Counted from the first letter of the stretch, positions 1-5,307 are shown. The stretch: DNA of 5,307 nt from a bacterium (GCA_030609865.1 JAUWSZ010000240.1:1-5307), one strand, 5' to 3'. The notes: generated by a model from the letters alone, not told the origin. Made by a program: numbers and translations.

Positions 1-1226
1 ATCTTCGGGGTGTCCCGATGAAACGCTTCTTTGCTCTCCGCTTCAAACAACTCCACATTCGCCTTGTTCGTGCCGGTCACGCGCACGTGCATGAAAGAAT
101 CGAGAGCCTCCTGGGGGTGATCCTCGAAATAGGCCGTGCGGTCCTCAATCCCCGTGCTTCGCAACTCGTCAACGTAGGTCTTCAGGGAAGAGGCATCCAC
201 CTCCCACAAGGCGACCGGAGATTCGTCGAAAAGGGTCCGATACCTTGCTTCGCTCTCGCGCAGGGCAATCTCGACTCGTTTTCGCTCGGTGATGTCACGG
301 AGAACGACAAGAGCAACCGGCTTTCCGTCGATTTGAATGATCTGTCCGAGGCCCTCGAAGAGGATTCGGCTTCCGTCAGCACGCTGGACCTGGATTTCTC
401 TTGCTTGCCCCAGCGCCTCGTCTCGGGCGACATTTCTGAACAGCTCTTCGACATAATCCTCCGATCCTGGCGCCACGAACTTCATATAAGGAAGGCCGAC
501 GATTTCCTCGTACGGCATGAAGACCAGTTCGGATGCGGTTGGGTTTGCGTCAAGGATTTCGCCGGTCTCGGGGTCAACGAGAATGATCGCATCGAGAGAG
601 CCTTCGAAGATGGTACGGAACCGCTCTTCACCCTCTCGAAGCGCCTCCTCGACCCGCTTCCGAAACCGGATCTCCTGTCGGAGTCTTCTGTTCGTATCTT
701 CCAGTTCGGTGGTCCGCTCCGCCACGAGGCCCTCGAGCGCATCCTGGTGTTTCCGCAGGGCTTCTTCCGTTCGCTTCTGCTCCGTGGTGTCAAGGAGGAA
801 CCCCCTCAGGCCAACGAGCTTGCCATCGATGAAGACGGGTGTAGATCGCAGCAAGACCGGAAAGGTGCTCCCATCTTTTCGCTGTGCCGTGTACTCCGAC
901 GTGCCGACCTCTTCGCCCCGAAACAGCCTCCGGATATTCTGTGCGGCCCTTTCCCTGTCAGCCGGGACCAGCAAGTCGGTGGCCTCAAACCCTTTCGCCA
1001 GGTCTTCCTGCGAGTATCCTGTAAACTCGATGGATTCTCGATTGACAAACGTGATCGTGCTGGTTGTATCCATGTTGAAAAGGATTACGGGCAACAGCTT
1101 TGCGAACTCCCGGATTCGCTCCGCCTCGAGTCGGAGTTCCTGTAGCGCCTTCTTTTCGGCGAGGTTTTCGGCCTCGAGGTCCTTGACCCTTTGCGCGAGT
1201 TCTTCGTAGGTCGGTTCTCCGGCCAC
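1..1226 (-). CDS. Multi-PAS domain sensor/signalling protein, N-terminal part (3' end outside window)
   Basis: Reading the minus strand from a GTG at 1226 gives 408 codons with no stop before the left edge, so the C-terminus is missing. The start is set by AAGGAG at 1235-1240, 8 nt upstream. Residues about 7-40 are a charged coiled coil (PTYEELAQRVKDLEAEN). PAS 1 spans about 41-155, with FVNRESIEFTGYS, RKDGSTFPV and the closing DTTEQKR. A second coiled coil (about 157-200, LVAERTTELEDTNRRL) leads to PAS 2 (about 201-320, with DGSRILFEG and closing DITERKR). PAS 3 starts near 321 (ESEARYRTLFDESPVALWE) and is cut. PAS domains sense ligands, redox state or light, or mediate dimerisation; no cofactor residue can be assigned here. 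No transmembrane segment is visible, so this part is probably cytoplasmic. The output domain (histidine kinase, GGDEF or other) is not in the window. The gene is divergent from the URO-D-like gene and has its own candidate promoter. Confidence 0.9.
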   Translation of the reverse strand, partial: MAGEPTYEELAQRVKDLEAENLAEKKALQELRLEAERIREFAKLLPVILFNMDTTSTITFVNRESIEFTGYSQEDLAKGFEATDLLVPADRERAAQNIRRLFRGEEVGTSEYTAQRKDGSTFPVLLRSTPVFIDGKLVGLRGFLLDTTEQKRTEEALRKHQDALEGLVAERTTELEDTNRRLRQEIRFRKRVEEALREGEERFRTIFEGSLDAIILVDPETGEILDANPTASELVFMPYEEIVGLPYMKFVAPGSEDYVEELFRNVARDEALGQAREIQVQRADGSRILFEGLGQIIQIDGKPVALVVLRDITERKRVEIALRESEARYRTLFDESPVALWEVDASSLKTYVDELRSTGIEDRTAYFEDHPQEALDSFMHVRVTGTNKANVELFEAESKEAFHRDTPK

Positions 1227-1280
1227 GGGTGCCACTCCTTCTTCATCCTGAGGAAGAGACCTGGTCGTCTTGACCAAGAG

Positions 1281-1310
1281 ATTATAATATAAATCTAATT
1301 CTGATAACAA
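1281..1310 (-). promoter_or_regulatory. Candidate sigma70-type promoter for the PAS sensor gene
   Basis: On the minus strand, TTGTTA (1310-1305) is followed after 18 nt by a perfect TATAAT (1286-1281). This puts a transcription start near 1274 and a leader of roughly 50 nt before the GTG at 1226. The site lies in an AT-rich island (about 1280-1310) that stands out from the GC-rich surroundings. The -10 match is exact and the -35 matches TTGACA at four of six positions. Seen by eye only; no score was computed. Confidence 0.5.
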
Positions 1311-1318
1311 GCTCTTCC

Positions 1319-1347
1319 TTGACCTCATGTGCCTCCTCTCCTATCTT
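1319..1347 (+). promoter_or_regulatory. Candidate promoter for the URO-D-like gene
   Basis: TTGACC at 1319-1324 and TATCTT at 1342-1347 are separated by 17 nt. The predicted start near 1354 leaves a leader of about 50 nt before the ATG at 1404. A weaker plus-strand alternative is TTGACC at 1270-1275 with TCTAAT at 1294-1299 (18-nt spacer). Either would make this a divergent promoter region with the PAS gene. The first candidate would start transcription downstream of position 1329, which argues against translation beginning there. Confidence 0.35.
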
Positions 1348-1403
1348 GGGCCTATCCGAAGAGGAATCCTGCTGAAGTCAATTTTCCATACAGGGGACCC
1401 GCG

Positions 1404-2375
1404 ATGAACGAGAGAGAGCGTTTTCGTCGTTTGTTTCGAAGAGCACCGGTAGACAGGCCCCCCCTGCTCGAAGAAGGAATTCGAGAAGAGGTGATCGATC
1501 GGTGGCACGCCCAGGGATTGCCCGCCCACAAGAACCATCTGGAGGTCTTCGGCCTGACACCCCACGAGAACATCGAACCGGATCTGCGCTTTCGGCCCCG
1601 GTACTTCGGCCGGATTCTCGATCTCTCGGCCAGGGGCTACAGGCGGGCCTTCGATCCATCGCCGAACCGATTCGGAGAGGAGTGGGAGGACACGGGAAGC
1701 AGGCTCGGAGACAGGGATCACATCGTCGGTATCTGGGCGTCCCGGGGATTCTTTCAGGCCCTGGGCGTGGGGGACTGGGCGACGCTCGAGCAGGTCCTGG
1801 ACGGCGTGATCGATCACCCGAGAAAGGTACGCAACCGCCTGGAAATGTACGGCGATTTTTGTGCGCGCATGCTGGAAACGGCTCTGGACGAGGTGGACCC
1901 GGAATTCATCTTCTTGAGCGAGCCGATCTCCGACAACAAGGGGCCCCTGATCTCACCTGCCATGTTCGAGGATTTCATGATTCCGGTGTACGAGAGGATC
2001 ATCTCCGTCGCCAGGGCGCACGGGTGCGAGCAAATCCTCGTCAGCACGTACGGCAATACGGCCAGGCTGCTTCCCATCATGATCGAGGCGGGGGTTACGA
2101 TCCTGTGGGTCTCGGAGGCGGCCGAGGTTCCCGAGATCGACTACCGCAGTCTGCGTCGTCGGTACGGGCCCGAACTCGGTCTCATTGGTGGCATCCCCCT
2201 CAGCATCCTCCGGTCCGGGGAGCCTAAGAACATGGAACGCAGGCTCCATGAGATCGTCACACCCCTAATGGAAGCCGGCCGCTACATACCCCTTGCCGGC
2301 GGACGGGTTCGGGAAGAGGTCCCGTGGCCCGTGTACAGGCGTTACCGTGAAATCCTGGCGAAGTTGATCGATTGA
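1404..2375 (+). CDS. Uroporphyrinogen decarboxylase (URO-D) family protein, not HemE
   Basis: This encodes a 323-residue cytoplasmic TIM-barrel protein of the URO-D superfamily, which includes HemE and corrinoid/coenzyme M methyltransferases such as MtaA. Family features are the opening RERFRRLFRRAPVDRPPLLE (residues 4-23), SEPISDNKGPLISPAMFEDF (172-191), GVTILW (230-235), the YRSLRRRYGP...LIGGI segment (247-264) and the C-terminal GGRVREEVPWPVYRRY (299-314). The HemE substrate-site motif near the N-terminus (MRQAGRY-like) is absent, so heme synthesis is unlikely. Where methyltransferase members have the zinc-binding HxCG, this protein has S214-T215-Y216-G217. The frame is open further upstream to 1329, but the ATG at 1404 is preferred: AGGGGA at 1392-1397 lies 6 nt before it and the family N-terminus starts here. 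A YbhB/YbcL gene follows after 42 nt. The substrate is unknown; a methyl-transfer role is only a family-based guess. Confidence 0.85.
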   Translation: MNERERFRRLFRRAPVDRPPLLEEGIREEVIDRWHAQGLPAHKNHLEVFGLTPHENIEPDLRFRPRYFGRILDLSARGYRRAFDPSPNRFGEEWEDTGSRLGDRDHIVGIWASRGFFQALGVGDWATLEQVLDGVIDHPRKVRNRLEMYGDFCARMLETALDEVDPEFIFLSEPISDNKGPLISPAMFEDFMIPVYERIISVARAHGCEQILVSTYGNTARLLPIMIEAGVTILWVSEAAEVPEIDYRSLRRRYGPELGLIGGIPLSILRSGEPKNMERRLHEIVTPLMEAGRYIPLAGGRVREEVPWPVYRRYREILAKLID

Positions 2376-2417
2376 TTTTTGTACAACAGACTTGCCATTT
2401 GTTGAAAGGAGGTCATC

Positions 2418-2873
2418 ATGAAACTCACAAGCAGTGCGTTTGCCCAGGAAGAGAAAATCCCGTCCAGGTACACGTGCGACGGGGAAAACGTCAATCCTCC
2501 CTTGGAGATTGCCGACGTGCCGGCAGGGGCGAAGAGTCTCGTATTGATCATGGACGATCCGGACGTGCCGAAGAATCTCCGGGAGGATGGCATGTGGGAC
2601 CACTGGGTCGTGTTCAATGTACCCGCGAGTGTGCGGGAGGTTAGAGAGGGGGAGGAGCCTCCGGGTACGCACGGAGCCGGGACAGGCGGAAACGAGGACT
2701 ACTACGGGCCCTGTCCTCCGGACGGGGAGCATCGGTACTTTTTCAAGCTGTACGCCTTGGACACGGATCTGGACCTTCCGGCAAAGGCATCAAAGGCACA
2801 GGTCGAACAGGCAATGGAGGGACATATCCTCGAGAAGGCGGAGTTGATGGGGAAGTACGAGAGAACTGGTTGA
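2418..2873 (+). CDS. YbhB/YbcL family Raf kinase inhibitor-like protein (PEBP)
   Basis: This encodes 151 residues, the usual length for bacterial phosphatidylethanolamine-binding-protein homologues. The signature motifs are in order: TCDGENVNPPLE (19-30), the DDPD loop (46-49), MWDHWVVFNVP (59-69) and YYGPCPPDGEHRYFFKLYALD (95-115). The conserved Asp, His62 and His105 line the anion-binding pocket known from this family. There is no signal peptide, so it is probably cytoplasmic. Bacterial members are structurally well described, but their physiological role is poorly defined; the 'Raf kinase inhibitor' name comes from the mammalian relative. The start is firm: AAAGGAGGT at 2405-2413 is a near-perfect Shine-Dalgarno, with GGAGG ending 5 nt before the ATG. 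It follows the URO-D-like gene by 42 nt with no convincing terminator between them, so co-transcription is likely. A weak 5-bp dyad (CAACA 2384-2388, TGTTG 2400-2404) lies in that gap. Confidence 0.95.
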   Translation: MKLTSSAFAQEEKIPSRYTCDGENVNPPLEIADVPAGAKSLVLIMDDPDVPKNLREDGMWDHWVVFNVPASVREVREGEEPPGTHGAGTGGNEDYYGPCPPDGEHRYFFKLYALDTDLDLPAKASKAQVEQAMEGHILEKAELMGKYERTG

Positions 2874-2900
2874 TCCTCCTTTGCATCTTCCCGGTGATTC

Positions 2901-2955
2901 AAAAAAGCGCCTCGTTCTGGTAAGCTGTCTGCCAGGCAGAGTGGAGAACGAGGCG
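2901..2955 (-). terminator. Intrinsic terminator on the minus strand: 11-bp stem plus U6
   Basis: A perfect 11-bp inverted repeat has arms at 2908-2918 (CGCCTCGTTCT) and 2945-2955 (AGAACGAGGCG). Inside the loop is a second palindrome, TCTGC-CAG-GCAGA (2928-2940). Read on the minus strand, the stem is followed after one base by six Ts (complement of A2906-A2901), which is the classic Rho-independent layout. On the plus strand the nearest T-run (2972-2977) is 16 nt beyond the stem, so termination after the PEBP gene is less certain. No minus-strand gene ends just upstream of it, so it may block antisense transcription, act in both directions, or be a structured leader or mobile palindrome. Confidence 0.6.
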
Positions 2956-2984
2956 GTAGCCGGCGTTCCCGTTTTTTCCCAATC

Positions 2985-3000
2985 GCCTGCGGGAGCAGGC
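2985..3000. repeat. Short hairpin GCCTGC-GGGA-GCAGGC just before the cysteine synthase ribosome-binding site
   Basis: A perfect 6-bp stem (2985-2990 with 2995-3000) closes a GGGA loop, which fits the stable GNRA tetraloop class. It ends 7 nt before the purine-rich ribosome-binding site at 3008-3016. In the mRNA it would sit beside the site where ribosomes load, so it could affect translation start or mRNA stability. No T-run follows on either strand, so it is not a terminator by itself. Confidence 0.5.
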
Positions 3001-3022
3001 CGTTATGAGAGAAGGGCAGCCA

Positions 3023-3922
3023 ATGACGGATTCGACACATTCCATTCTGGGCATTATCGGGAACACGCCGATGCTGAGGCTGACGCGTGTTGCCAGGGGC
3101 GAGATCCTGGCAAAGGCCGAGTTCTTGAACCCGGGAGGGAGCATCAAGGACAGGATCGCCCTGTATATTATCGAGCAGGCCGAGAAAGAAGGGGCCCTGA
3201 AGCCGGGCAGCGTGATCGTGGAGGCGACCTCCGGGAACACGGGCATCGGATTTGCCCTGGTGGGCGTCCGGAAAGGGTATCGTGTCATCATCATCATGCC
3301 CGAGAACATGAGCGAAGAGAGAAAGAAGATCATCAAGGCATTGGGGGGGGAACTGGTGCTCACGCCCGCCGAACTCAGCCTGAAAGGGAGCCTGAGCAAG
3401 CTGGAAGAGATCCGACAGGAGGTCAAGGACACCTTTGTGCCCGGCCAATTCACGAACCCGAAGAACCCGGAGTGCCACTATCTCTTCACCGGGCCCGAGA
3501 TCTGGGAACAGAGCAACGGACAGGTGGACATCTTCGCCGCAGGGGTCGGAAGTGGTGGGACCCTGATGGGCGTGGGAAGGTTTCTGAAGGAGAAGGACCC
3601 GAACATACAGATCGCTGCGGTCGAACCGAAGAACAGCGCCGCGCTTCTCGGCAGAGAGCCCGGCCTGCACATGATTCAAGGCATCGGAGACGGTTTCGTC
3701 CCCGATGTAGTCGACAGGAACATGATCGATATCGTCATGACCGTCTCGGATGAAGATGCGGTTGAGATGACGAGAAGAATCGCCCGGGAGGAAGGGGTTT
3801 TGGTAGGCACCTCTTCGGGCGCAAACGTGTGGTGCGCCTCCCGCCTCTCGAACAAGCGTCAGCGTGTCGTCACGGTCCTCCCCGACCGTGCGGAACGCTA
3901 TTTCAGCACAGCTTTGATCTAA
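3023..3922 (+). CDS. cysK: PLP-dependent cysteine synthase (O-acetylserine sulfhydrylase family)
   Basis: This 299-residue cytoplasmic fold-type II PLP enzyme makes cysteine from O-acetylserine (or a related activated serine) and sulfide. Motifs are in order: GIIGNTPMLRL (10-20), NPGGSIKDR (36-44) with Schiff-base Lys42, the substrate loop TSGNTG (69-74), MPENMSEER (92-100), QFTNP...TGPEIW (142-161), the PLP-phosphate loop GVGSGGT (174-180), GIGDGFVP (220-227) and GTSSGAN (262-268) with the Ser near the pyridine nitrogen. The length fits CysK/CysM, and no C-terminal CBS domain is present, which argues against a full cystathionine beta-synthase. Deviations from typical CysK are Lys147 in the NPKNP segment and YLFTGPEI where TTGPEI is usual, so CysM or an O-phosphoserine-using form is possible. 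The ATG at 3023 is chosen over the in-frame ATG at 3005 because AGAGAAGGG (3008-3016) lies 6 nt upstream. A G8 run (3343-3350) lies in the coding sequence but the frame is intact. Confidence 0.92.
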   Translation: MTDSTHSILGIIGNTPMLRLTRVARGEILAKAEFLNPGGSIKDRIALYIIEQAEKEGALKPGSVIVEATSGNTGIGFALVGVRKGYRVIIIMPENMSEERKKIIKALGGELVLTPAELSLKGSLSKLEEIRQEVKDTFVPGQFTNPKNPECHYLFTGPEIWEQSNGQVDIFAAGVGSGGTLMGVGRFLKEKDPNIQIAAVEPKNSAALLGREPGLHMIQGIGDGFVPDVVDRNMIDIVMTVSDEDAVEMTRRIAREEGVLVGTSSGANVWCASRLSNKRQRVVTVLPDRAERYFSTALI

Positions 3923-3935
3923 TCCGGAAGTTTCC

Positions 3936-4628
3936 CTATTCCATCGGGCCGAACAGCCCGGTTTCCCCCGGAATCTCCGCCGGTTTTCCGGCGATCTCCG
4001 CAGGCTCGAACAGCTCGATTCCCTCCGGTGTGGGTGCATCCCCACCGGTTGTCTCCGTAGGCCCGAAAAGCTCGATTTCCCCGGTAACGGTCGTCGTTTC
4101 TCCGCCGGTCTTCTTTGGTCGAGTCCGGCCGGGGGAGGGGGGGACGAAATCGAACGGAAGGGGCTCCCGCCTCTTCAGGAGACTTTCGGGGACCTGAATT
4201 CTGTTTCCGATCGCAATCCTGTCCGGGTCGATCCCTGGATTGGCCCTTGCGATCACTTTCCAGTTCTGCCACGAGGCGGTGTACCACTGGGCGATGAGGG
4301 AGAGCGTCTCTCCTTTCCAGCGAACGACGTGAACATAGGGGCTGGGTCTCGTATCCGTGGAGACCGGTTCGACGTCGGCGGGGGCTTCAGGTGCGGCGGA
4401 AACCGGGGCCCCGGCCTTGGGTGGAGCTTCTTCGGGCGCGACAGATGCCGGGGGTTCCGCCACTGCAGGGACTCCTGGGCTGACGGGGGACGGGTCCTCG
4501 ATTTCGGGCGACCTTTCCACGTCTGCGGGGCGGGATTGGGTGCTCACGTGTGCACAGCCCTGGAGGATCCAGAGCGAAACCAGGACAAGAAGGACCCTTA
4601 CAGCCGTCTTCTGGGGACTCGGGATCAT
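3936..4628 (-). CDS. LysM-domain lipoprotein with C-terminal 19-residue repeats
   Basis: This encodes 230 residues from the ATG at 4628. A signal peptide (1-24) ends in the lipobox L22-Q-G-C25, and Ala at +2 does not signal inner-membrane retention, so an outer-membrane lipoprotein is likely. Residues 27-97 are a Pro/Ala/Glu-rich linker suited to crossing the periplasm. A single LysM domain (about 98-147, YVHVVRWKGETLSLIAQWY to GNRIQVP) would bind glycan chains of peptidoglycan. The tail (about 185-230) holds a degenerate 19-residue repeat: IELFGP, IELFEP and a cut TGLFGP. The frame extends upstream to 4718, but that would bury the signal peptide and overlap the TPR gene by 91 nt. The chosen ATG shares its A with the TGA of the TPR gene (TGATG), which implies translational coupling; only a weak AGGCAGG-like site precedes it. 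It probably tethers an envelope assembly to the wall; the partner is unknown. Confidence 0.85.
   Translation of the reverse strand: MIPSPQKTAVRVLLVLVSLWILQGCAHVSTQSRPADVERSPEIEDPSPVSPGVPAVAEPPASVAPEEAPPKAGAPVSAAPEAPADVEPVSTDTRPSPYVHVVRWKGETLSLIAQWYTASWQNWKVIARANPGIDPDRIAIGNRIQVPESLLKRREPLPFDFVPPSPGRTRPKKTGGETTTVTGEIELFGPTETTGGDAPTPEGIELFEPAEIAGKPAEIPGETGLFGPME
3946..4080 (-). repeat. 57-bp tandem repeat in the 3' end of the LysM lipoprotein gene
   Basis: On the plus strand, related 11-mers begin at 3946 (GGGCCGAACAG), 4003 (GGCTCGAACAG) and 4060 (GGCCCGAAAAG), each exactly 57 bp apart. They encode the ELF-P-E core of a 19-residue unit, with two full copies and a cut third at the C-terminus. 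The nucleotide match is strongest around this core and weak between, so the copies have diverged. Confidence 0.65.
3978..3993. repeat. Hairpin CGCCGG-TTTT-CCGGCG near the convergent gene ends
   Basis: A perfect 6-bp GC stem with a four-base loop lies inside the 3' coding end of the LysM gene, 56 nt beyond the cysteine synthase stop. No T-run follows on either strand. It is the only strong stem I saw near the point where the two convergent transcripts meet, so it may stabilise 3' ends, or it may simply reflect the GC-rich repeat. Confidence 0.35.
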
Positions 4629-5307
4629 CAGGGACCTGCCTGGATCTGACGCAGGTACGTTCGCGCCCTCTGGTTGTTCGGGTTCACTGCAAGGGCTTCC
4701 TCCAGGCTGTCGATACACCGCTCTCTTTTCCCCTGCTTCCGTTGGACCGCGGCGAGATTGAACAGGGCCTTGTCCAGGTAAGGCGGTCTCAAGGCGGCAA
4801 CCCGAAGGAACATCTTCTCGGCACTGCGGTAATCACCGCTTGCCGCACAGACGAAGCCGAGGTTGAAGAACGTGTCAGCGGAACGGTCGTCCAGGTCTGC
4901 GGCCTTCCGGTACGCGTGGACGGCCTCAGGGTATCGTTTCGCCTTCGTGTGGATCTTCCCCAGGTCGAAATAAGCCTCCTTGTTCGTCGGGTCGGCTTCG
5001 ACCGCCTTGGTGAGGAGTCGTTCGGCTCCGGGTTCGCCCCGATCGGAGAGCTCGCCCGCCTGGCGACGCAAGGTCTCGGAATAGAGGTCACGAAGCCTCG
5101 GCAGGTCGGCCGGGGTTTCGGCGATCGCATCTTCGAGCAGCCTGACCGCCTGATCGACGTTCCCCTTGTCGATCTCTTCCTGGGCCTGTTCGTAAGGGCT
5201 GCGTTTTGCAAGCGTCAACTTGCCGTCCGGCTTGACCGCTACGAGCGGCTCTGCCGGGGTCAACGTGATTGTCTCGGGTCCCTGGCCCTGCGCGGGAGCG
5301 GTCGTGG
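4628..5307 (-). CDS. Tetratricopeptide-repeat (TPR) protein, N-terminus outside window
   Basis: The minus-strand frame is open from the right edge to TGA at 4630-4628, giving 225 visible residues. The first visible stretch (about 1-30, TTAPAQGQGPETITL and on) is low-complexity and has no signal peptide or clear start. A TTG at 5263 is in frame, but coding-like sequence continues upstream of it, so I treat the gene as 5'-truncated. About five TPR units follow (roughly 36-67, 75-108, 109-142, 143-176 and 178-211). The best are AYFDLGKIHTKAKRYPEAVHAYRKA and FFNLGFVCAASGDYRSAEKMF, each ending in a Pro- or Asp-containing turn. TPR arrays are helical scaffolds for protein binding and carry no catalysis of their own. 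The stop overlaps the LysM lipoprotein start by one base, so the two are almost certainly one operon, and an envelope role is inferred from that partner. Confidence 0.85.
   Translation of the reverse strand, partial: TTAPAQGQGPETITLTPAEPLVAVKPDGKLTLAKRSPYEQAQEEIDKGNVDQAVRLLEDAIAETPADLPRLRDLYSETLRRQAGELSDRGEPGAERLLTKAVEADPTNKEAYFDLGKIHTKAKRYPEAVHAYRKAADLDDRSADTFFNLGFVCAASGDYRSAEKMFLRVAALRPPYLDKALFNLAAVQRKQGKRERCIDSLEEALAVNPNNQRARTYLRQIQAGP

Noticed and set aside
18..1145. A 375-codon open frame on the plus strand opposite the PAS gene
   Set aside because: The minus strand here reads as an unbroken multi-PAS protein with a good ribosome-binding site. The plus-strand frame has no recognisable family and is an antisense by-product of GC-rich codon use.
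1244..1246. An ATG on the minus strand upstream of the PAS gene
   Set aside because: It is in a different reading frame from the PAS protein. The GTG at 1226 is in frame with AAGGAG 8 nt before it.
1329..1403. Upstream in-frame extension of the URO-D-like protein (25 extra residues)
   Set aside because: It lacks a ribosome-binding site, has no family-like sequence, overlaps the candidate promoter, and a good ribosome-binding site precedes the ATG at 1404.
1404..2375. Annotation as HemE (heme synthesis)
   Set aside because: The N-terminal substrate-binding motif of true HemE is absent; only superfamily-level features are present.
2874..3022. A known riboswitch class (SAM or T-box) in the cysteine synthase leader
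   Set aside because: I see strong hairpins but no consensus element of these classes, so the region is reported only as structured sequence.
2702..4045. A 447-codon open frame on the minus strand
   Set aside because: It runs antisense through the PEBP end, the hairpin gap, the whole cysteine synthase gene and into the LysM gene in the wrong frame. It matches no recognisable family, while all three overlapped genes are clear.
4629..4718. Upstream in-frame extension of the LysM lipoprotein (30 extra residues)
   Set aside because: It would place the lipoprotein signal peptide internally and overlap the TPR coding sequence. The ATG at 4628 gives a normal signal peptide and a TGATG coupling.
1..5307. 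Defence system, prophage, insertion sequence or CRISPR array
   Set aside because: No nuclease, transposase, integrase, phage structural gene, terminal inverted repeat pair flanking genes, or direct repeat-spacer pattern was found. The gene content looks like ordinary chromosome.

Overview
The window is a GC-rich, tightly packed stretch of bacterial chromosome with six protein genes, two of them cut by the window edges. The best guess for the source is a Desulfobacterota (deltaproteobacterial) genome or metagenome contig. This rests on style rather than a marker gene: the PAS sensor opens with a 'PTYEEL.QRV..LE' coiled coil and carries a 'PVALWE...YVDEL...YFE.HP' PAS variant, both of which I associate with sensors of that group. 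A URO-D-like methyltransferase homologue and a LysM lipoprotein behind a TPR protein fit the same setting. No rRNA, tRNA, CRISPR array, transposase, integrase or phage gene is visible.

Layout. (1) Positions 1-1226, minus strand: the N-terminal 408 codons of a multi-PAS signalling protein whose output domain lies beyond the left edge. (2) Positions 1227-1403: an AT-rich divergent promoter region. (3) Positions 1404-2375, plus: a uroporphyrinogen-decarboxylase-family protein that is not HemE. Then 2418-2873, plus: a YbhB/YbcL (PEBP) protein 42 nt downstream, probably co-transcribed. (4) Positions 2874-3022: a 149-nt gap with two strong inverted repeats. One of them is a textbook intrinsic terminator when read on the minus strand. 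(5) Positions 3023-3922, plus: a PLP-dependent cysteine synthase. (6) Positions 3936-4628 and 4628-5307, minus: a LysM lipoprotein and, upstream of it, a TPR protein cut by the right edge. The two overlap by one base (TGATG), so they are probably translationally coupled. They converge on the cysteine synthase gene with a 13-nt gap.

How the genes may relate. The TPR-LysM pair looks like one envelope module: a lipid-anchored peptidoglycan-binding protein and a repeat scaffold. The URO-D-like, PEBP and cysteine synthase genes share a strand but show no obvious common pathway, and the hairpin region probably separates the last from the first two. I see no sign of a new multi-gene system. The items most worth a second look are the URO-D protein lacking the usual zinc-ligand motif, the exact 57-bp (19-residue) tandem repeat at the end of the LysM lipoprotein, and the nested palindromes before the cysteine synthase gene.
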